From Echinometra lucunter (lineage: Eukaryota > Echinodermata > Echinoidea > Camarodonta > Echinometridae), in NCBI GenBank assembly GCA_029962745.1, contig CM057156.1:32680027-32744026 (forward strand): a stretch of DNA of 64,000 bases, given 5' to 3'. Below, one piece after another: positions 63,601 to 64,000 of this stretch. Below the pieces are notes generated by a model. The model was not told the DNA's origin, made no database searches, and saw only the letters and a list, made by a program, of their open reading frames with translations. Positions within the stretch are counted from its first letter, which is position 1; each line of letters opens with the position of its first letter. The position numbers were made by a program, and so were the translations under genes.

Positions 63601-63665
63601 TGAGACAAGCAGGGTTTTATCAGAGTAAATCAAGAGAGTACGACAACCAATTCGAGAGTCTTGAG
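44813..63665 (+). CDS. HAUS1: HAUS augmin-like complex subunit 1, 5' part, 5 exons, runs off the window
   Basis: Exons 59417-59591, 60570-60702, 62851-62985 and 63542-63665 are in frame and GT-AG. With a probable first exon at 44813-44857 they give 612 nt, 204 codons; human HAUS1 is 278 aa, so the last quarter lies to the right. HAUS1 is a coiled-coil subunit of augmin, which recruits gamma-tubulin to spindle microtubules for branching nucleation. The N-terminal signature WLEEVFDGSTVPQYEIN, then RDRDKDKQILIDDLHEKASEY, matches HAUS1 (WLKK.F....IPQYEVN...RDRD...IEDLKQKASEYE). The rest is helical, with LTKELIALEDKRQEE in the coiled coil. Exon 1 (MEMADDIEVKEKHRD, or starting at the second Met, 44819) ends at GAT|GTAAGC in phase 0, as exon 2 needs, and acidic/charged short leaders are normal in this family. 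It lies 14.6 kb upstream, so it is less sure than exons 2-5. Confidence 0.88.
44995..45078. repeat. Repeat copy, inverse of 56834-56900
   Basis: Contains 'TTTCGTCCATTAGAAACCGAAATAAGCCCTTCTAAAT' in pieces. The same words occur in reverse complement at 56834-56900 ('AGAAGGGCTTATTTTCGG', 'CTTCTAATGGACGAAAG'). Confidence 0.7.
45622..45662. repeat. (TTTA)n microsatellite
   Basis: About ten ATTT units after CATTCATCCATTC. Confidence 0.9.
46318..46398. repeat. Two identical 20-bp palindromes next to TTAA
   Basis: AGCCCGCATATATGCGGGCT occurs at 46336-46355 and 46379-46398 within a duplicated 'GGACTGAG...GGGCTGAG' unit. TTAACCCG at 46318 may be one terminus of a TTAA-type transposon; I do not see its partner. 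Confidence 0.75.
46560..46780. repeat. Repeat with CCAAT and paired octamer motifs
   Basis: GACCAATCAGAAT lies at about 46632-46644. ATTTGCAT (46710-46717) and ATGCAAAT (46723-46730) face each other. Part of the segment ('ACTCGAGTCGAAGAGTG', 'GAGAACCGACCAATCAGAATAGG') is repeated in diverged form at 47688-47745 ('ACTCGACTCGAAGAGTG', 'AAGAACTGACCAGTCGGAGTAGG'), so it is a dispersed repeat. Confidence 0.5.
46990..47390. repeat. Minisatellite, about 110-120-bp purine-rich units
   Basis: 'GAAACAAAAAGAGTACAAGAAG' recurs at 47001, 47122 and 47231, each followed by 'GAATGAAAAGCGATAC' and 'GGATGTGAAAGAAAAA'. A 31-base piece is duplicated again at 47270-47332. The 191-codon minus-strand frame (46907-47482) follows the repeat and encodes Phe/Ser/Leu-rich repeats; it is not accepted as a gene. 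Confidence 0.85.
47880..48109. mobile_element. 230-bp palindromic MITE, 'CACTCTTAAAAATTCCGGGTCA' ends
   Basis: The two halves are inverse over about 70 outer bases each, sharing 'GGAAAAGAGTCCGTTGGGGCCATACTCC'. Inside are several 'GGGTCA' words with spacers ('TTCTGGGTCA'). The whole could fold into one hairpin. Superfamily is not assigned. Confidence 0.85.
48335..48366. repeat. Poly(C) tract in HAUS1 intron 1
   Basis: About 27 C after 'TTTCCCTC'. The Pro-rich frame across it is not a gene. Confidence 0.85.
48400..52080. other. HAUS1 intron 1, middle part
   Basis: No exon is supportable. A (TA)n microsatellite lies at 49232-49273 and a TATG/GTGTGT patch at 49715-49768. Segments 49780-49920 and 49940-50105 are a direct duplication ('TTTCTCAAACTT', 'ATCCGCCTAATTCT', 'TCTGGGAGTAAGGT' recur about 160 bases apart). 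A G run of about 15 lies at 50297-50312. Confidence 0.5.
52080..52248. promoter_or_regulatory. CpG-richer patch with CCAAT boxes inside HAUS1 intron 1
   Basis: CTGATTGGCTATGAACG, GGCCGCGCCC and several CpGs lie between 52090 and 52240; AGCCAATGAGC lies just before, at 52018. It ends at CGGGTTAA. It could be an internal promoter or part of an old element; no transcript start can be placed. Confidence 0.25.
52785..52940. repeat. Short tandem repeat of 'TTTTTACCTCTGACAT'
   Basis: About nine 15-17-base units, each with ACCTCTG and ACAT or GCAT, run head to tail and end at TACCTGGCACC. Confidence 0.85.
54620..56115. repeat. Direct segmental duplication, about 0.6-0.9 kb
   Basis: Copy A (about 54620-55445) and copy B (about 55543-56115) share, in order: 'CCTGTCACTT', 'GGATTNTCTGCTTCA', 'TTCATCAGT', 'AATTCTTCCAGC', an A-rich run, 'GGTGAGA', 'TGTCCAGATCTA', 'TTCAATAATT', 'ACTTCAAATGTT' and 'GCAAAA...TCAACCGG'. 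Copy B lacks some of the middle. No coding exon is recognised in either. Confidence 0.65.
57027..57620. mobile_element. Element bounded by poly(G)/poly(C), 9-bp flanking repeat
   Basis: GGTAGGGTC occurs at 57027-57035 and again at 57612-57620. Between them the unit opens with CCC and 19 G (57039-57057) and closes with 31 C (57579-57609) and GGGG. The ends are thus inverse (CCCGGGG type), and the flanks look like a target-site duplication overlapping the end by two G. The inside repeats 'CCGTTCCAAAG' at least six times, with 'CCCCCGTTTT' and 'AGCATAGCATTTT' words. Frames over it are repeat artefacts. Confidence 0.55.
57746..58425. mobile_element. 680-bp fold-back element in HAUS1 intron 1
   Basis: The left end TGCGTTGTGCATGCAATCTC is matched in inverse at the right end, and the arms (about 320 bases each) agree over words such as 'TTTCATGGATATAAAACATA', 'AGAGTATACAGCTTA', 'TTTCAGGTGAATCCAGG' and 'CTTTTTGCAGTAGATCAGCG'. 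The centre lies near 58085. Because it is palindromic, frames on the two strands give the same peptide (QQPALSLFAS...), which should not be taken for a duplicated gene. Confidence 0.9.
58469..58887. mobile_element. piggyBac-type MITE with 14-bp ends and TTAA flanks
   Basis: TTAA at 58469-58472 and 58884-58887 enclose a 411-base unit. Its ends are perfect inverses: CCCATTCGTGACAG at the left and CTGTCACGAATGGG at the right. TTAA duplication with ends starting CCC is the piggyBac hallmark. There is no transposase frame. Confidence 0.8.
59750..59838. repeat. GATAAT-type microsatellite in HAUS1 intron 2
   Basis: Imperfect GATAATAATG units follow exon 2 by about 160 bases. Confidence 0.85.
59902..60261. 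mobile_element. MITE with 'CAGTCCRACNTCRCTTATYCGG' ends in HAUS1 intron 2
   Basis: CAGTCCAACATCGCTTATTCGG at the left is inverse to CCGGATAAGTGAGGTCGGACTG at the right; TA follows the right end. Length is 360 bases. CAGT ends with TA flanks fit a pogo-like family. No transposase frame is present. Confidence 0.75.
60742..62345 (-). mobile_element. 5'-truncated CR1-like LINE, antisense in HAUS1 intron 3
   Basis: The minus strand holds an open frame from about 62343 to a stop at 60965, over 450 codons of reverse transcriptase and C-terminal region. Typical blocks are LDPNRLNNYRPIANLPFLGK, SAYRNHHSTETAL, LLDYTAAFDTIDH, GVPHGSVVGPLLF and RAFSTIAPSLWNSLP, which place it in the CR1/jockey group. 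The catalytic box reads HADD instead of YADD, and two other conserved blocks carry substitutions (LDY for LDL/LDS; PHG for PQG). The endonuclease and ORF1 are missing. The 3' end has AATAAATG and ATTATTATT, near 60742. It is a recent but probably inactive insertion. Confidence 0.9.
62395..62720. repeat. Interspersed 'AGGTCAAAGGTCA' repeat copy in HAUS1 intron 3
   Basis: It contains AGGTCAAAGGTCA at 62442-62454, 'ATCTCAAGAACCCTTTGAGG', 'TATGAACTTCAAACTTGATG' and 'GTCTCATTAACA'. It follows the LINE directly and ends 130 bases before exon 4. Confidence 0.75.
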
Positions 63666-63736
63666 GTAGGATATCTAGCCTTAATCACATTTTTCTGAAG
63701 TTGTATGAAGATGTCTGTCAGTTTGTCTGCTTTGCC

Positions 63737-64000
63737 AGTTAATCTTTGCTCATACATACGTATGTAAACTTACTCAGAAAAACATTGGCGTAATAAAGAG
63801 AGCTAAGAGTTTTTTGCCCAAACATTCCTTGAATCTACTTTATAACAGTCTAGTGCTACCAAGATTTGATTACTGCTCTGTTGTATGGTCGAATAGATTT
63901 CAATCCCATACAACTAAGCTGCAAAAAATTCAGAAGAGGGCCGCAAGAATAATATTGAACAAAAAGTATGACACGCCGTCGGCTGATTTGTTCAAAAGTC
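63737..64000 (+). mobile_element. 5'-truncated LINE fragment, reverse-transcriptase C-terminal side
   Basis: An open frame runs through to the end of the window: CKLTQKNIGVIKRAKSFLP, LYNSLVLPRFDYCSVVWSN and LQKIQKRAARIILNKKY. These are the blocks after the RT catalytic box in CR1/jockey/RTE-type elements. It lies in sense orientation in the intron after HAUS1 exon 5 and continues to the right. Confidence 0.8.

Overview
The window looks like intron-rich nuclear DNA from a marine invertebrate deuterostome, most likely an echinoderm. The genes are split by long introns with GT-AG borders. The DNA is AT-rich and crowded with microsatellites, poly(C)/poly(G) runs, fold-back elements and truncated non-LTR retrotransposons. 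A repeat carrying 'AGGTCAAAGGTCA' and 'CCACCAAAGGTGG' motifs recurs, of a kind I associate with sea urchin and sea star genomes. The species call is an inference from general knowledge.

Three protein-coding genes can be reconstructed exon by exon, all on the + strand. (1) AK6 (adenylate kinase isoenzyme 6 / nuclear P-loop ATPase), complete in four exons at 2606-6019, 179 aa, with a GC-AG first intron. (2) A complete, strongly diverged short tropomyosin gene, eight coding exons at 17892-28649, 246 aa. Its exon lengths (134, 46+72, 71, 139, 70, 83) reproduce the tropomyosin set (134, 118, 71, 76+63, 70, 83): one canonical exon is split and two are fused. (3) The 5' part of HAUS1 (augmin subunit 1), five exons from a probable first exon at 44813 to 63665, running off the right edge. 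No operon-like or functional link between the three is visible.

Layout: 1-2600 nested repeats and the AK6 upstream region; 2.6-6.0 kb AK6; 6.0-12.2 kb intergenic with repeats; 12.2-17.9 kb CpG-richer segment and probable 5' leader intron of the tropomyosin-like gene, with fold-back elements; 17.9-28.7 kb tropomyosin-like gene; 28.8-44.2 kb intergenic DNA with piggyBac-type MITE, a collapsed LTR element, a possible orphan minus-strand exon, a 500-N assembly gap and tandem arrays of tRNA-like units; 44.2-44.8 kb promoter-like DNA; 44.8-63.7 kb HAUS1 with a 14.6-kb first intron full of satellites and fold-backs; 63.74 kb to the end, another LINE fragment.

The most notable items are the diverged, cysteine-rich tropomyosin with a fossil exon pattern, a collapsed LTR element with flanking 4-bp repeat, a transposon-like unit bounded by poly(C/G) with a 9-bp flanking repeat, and several 0.4-0.7 kb fold-back elements. 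Most short open frames in the window are repeat-derived or chance frames.
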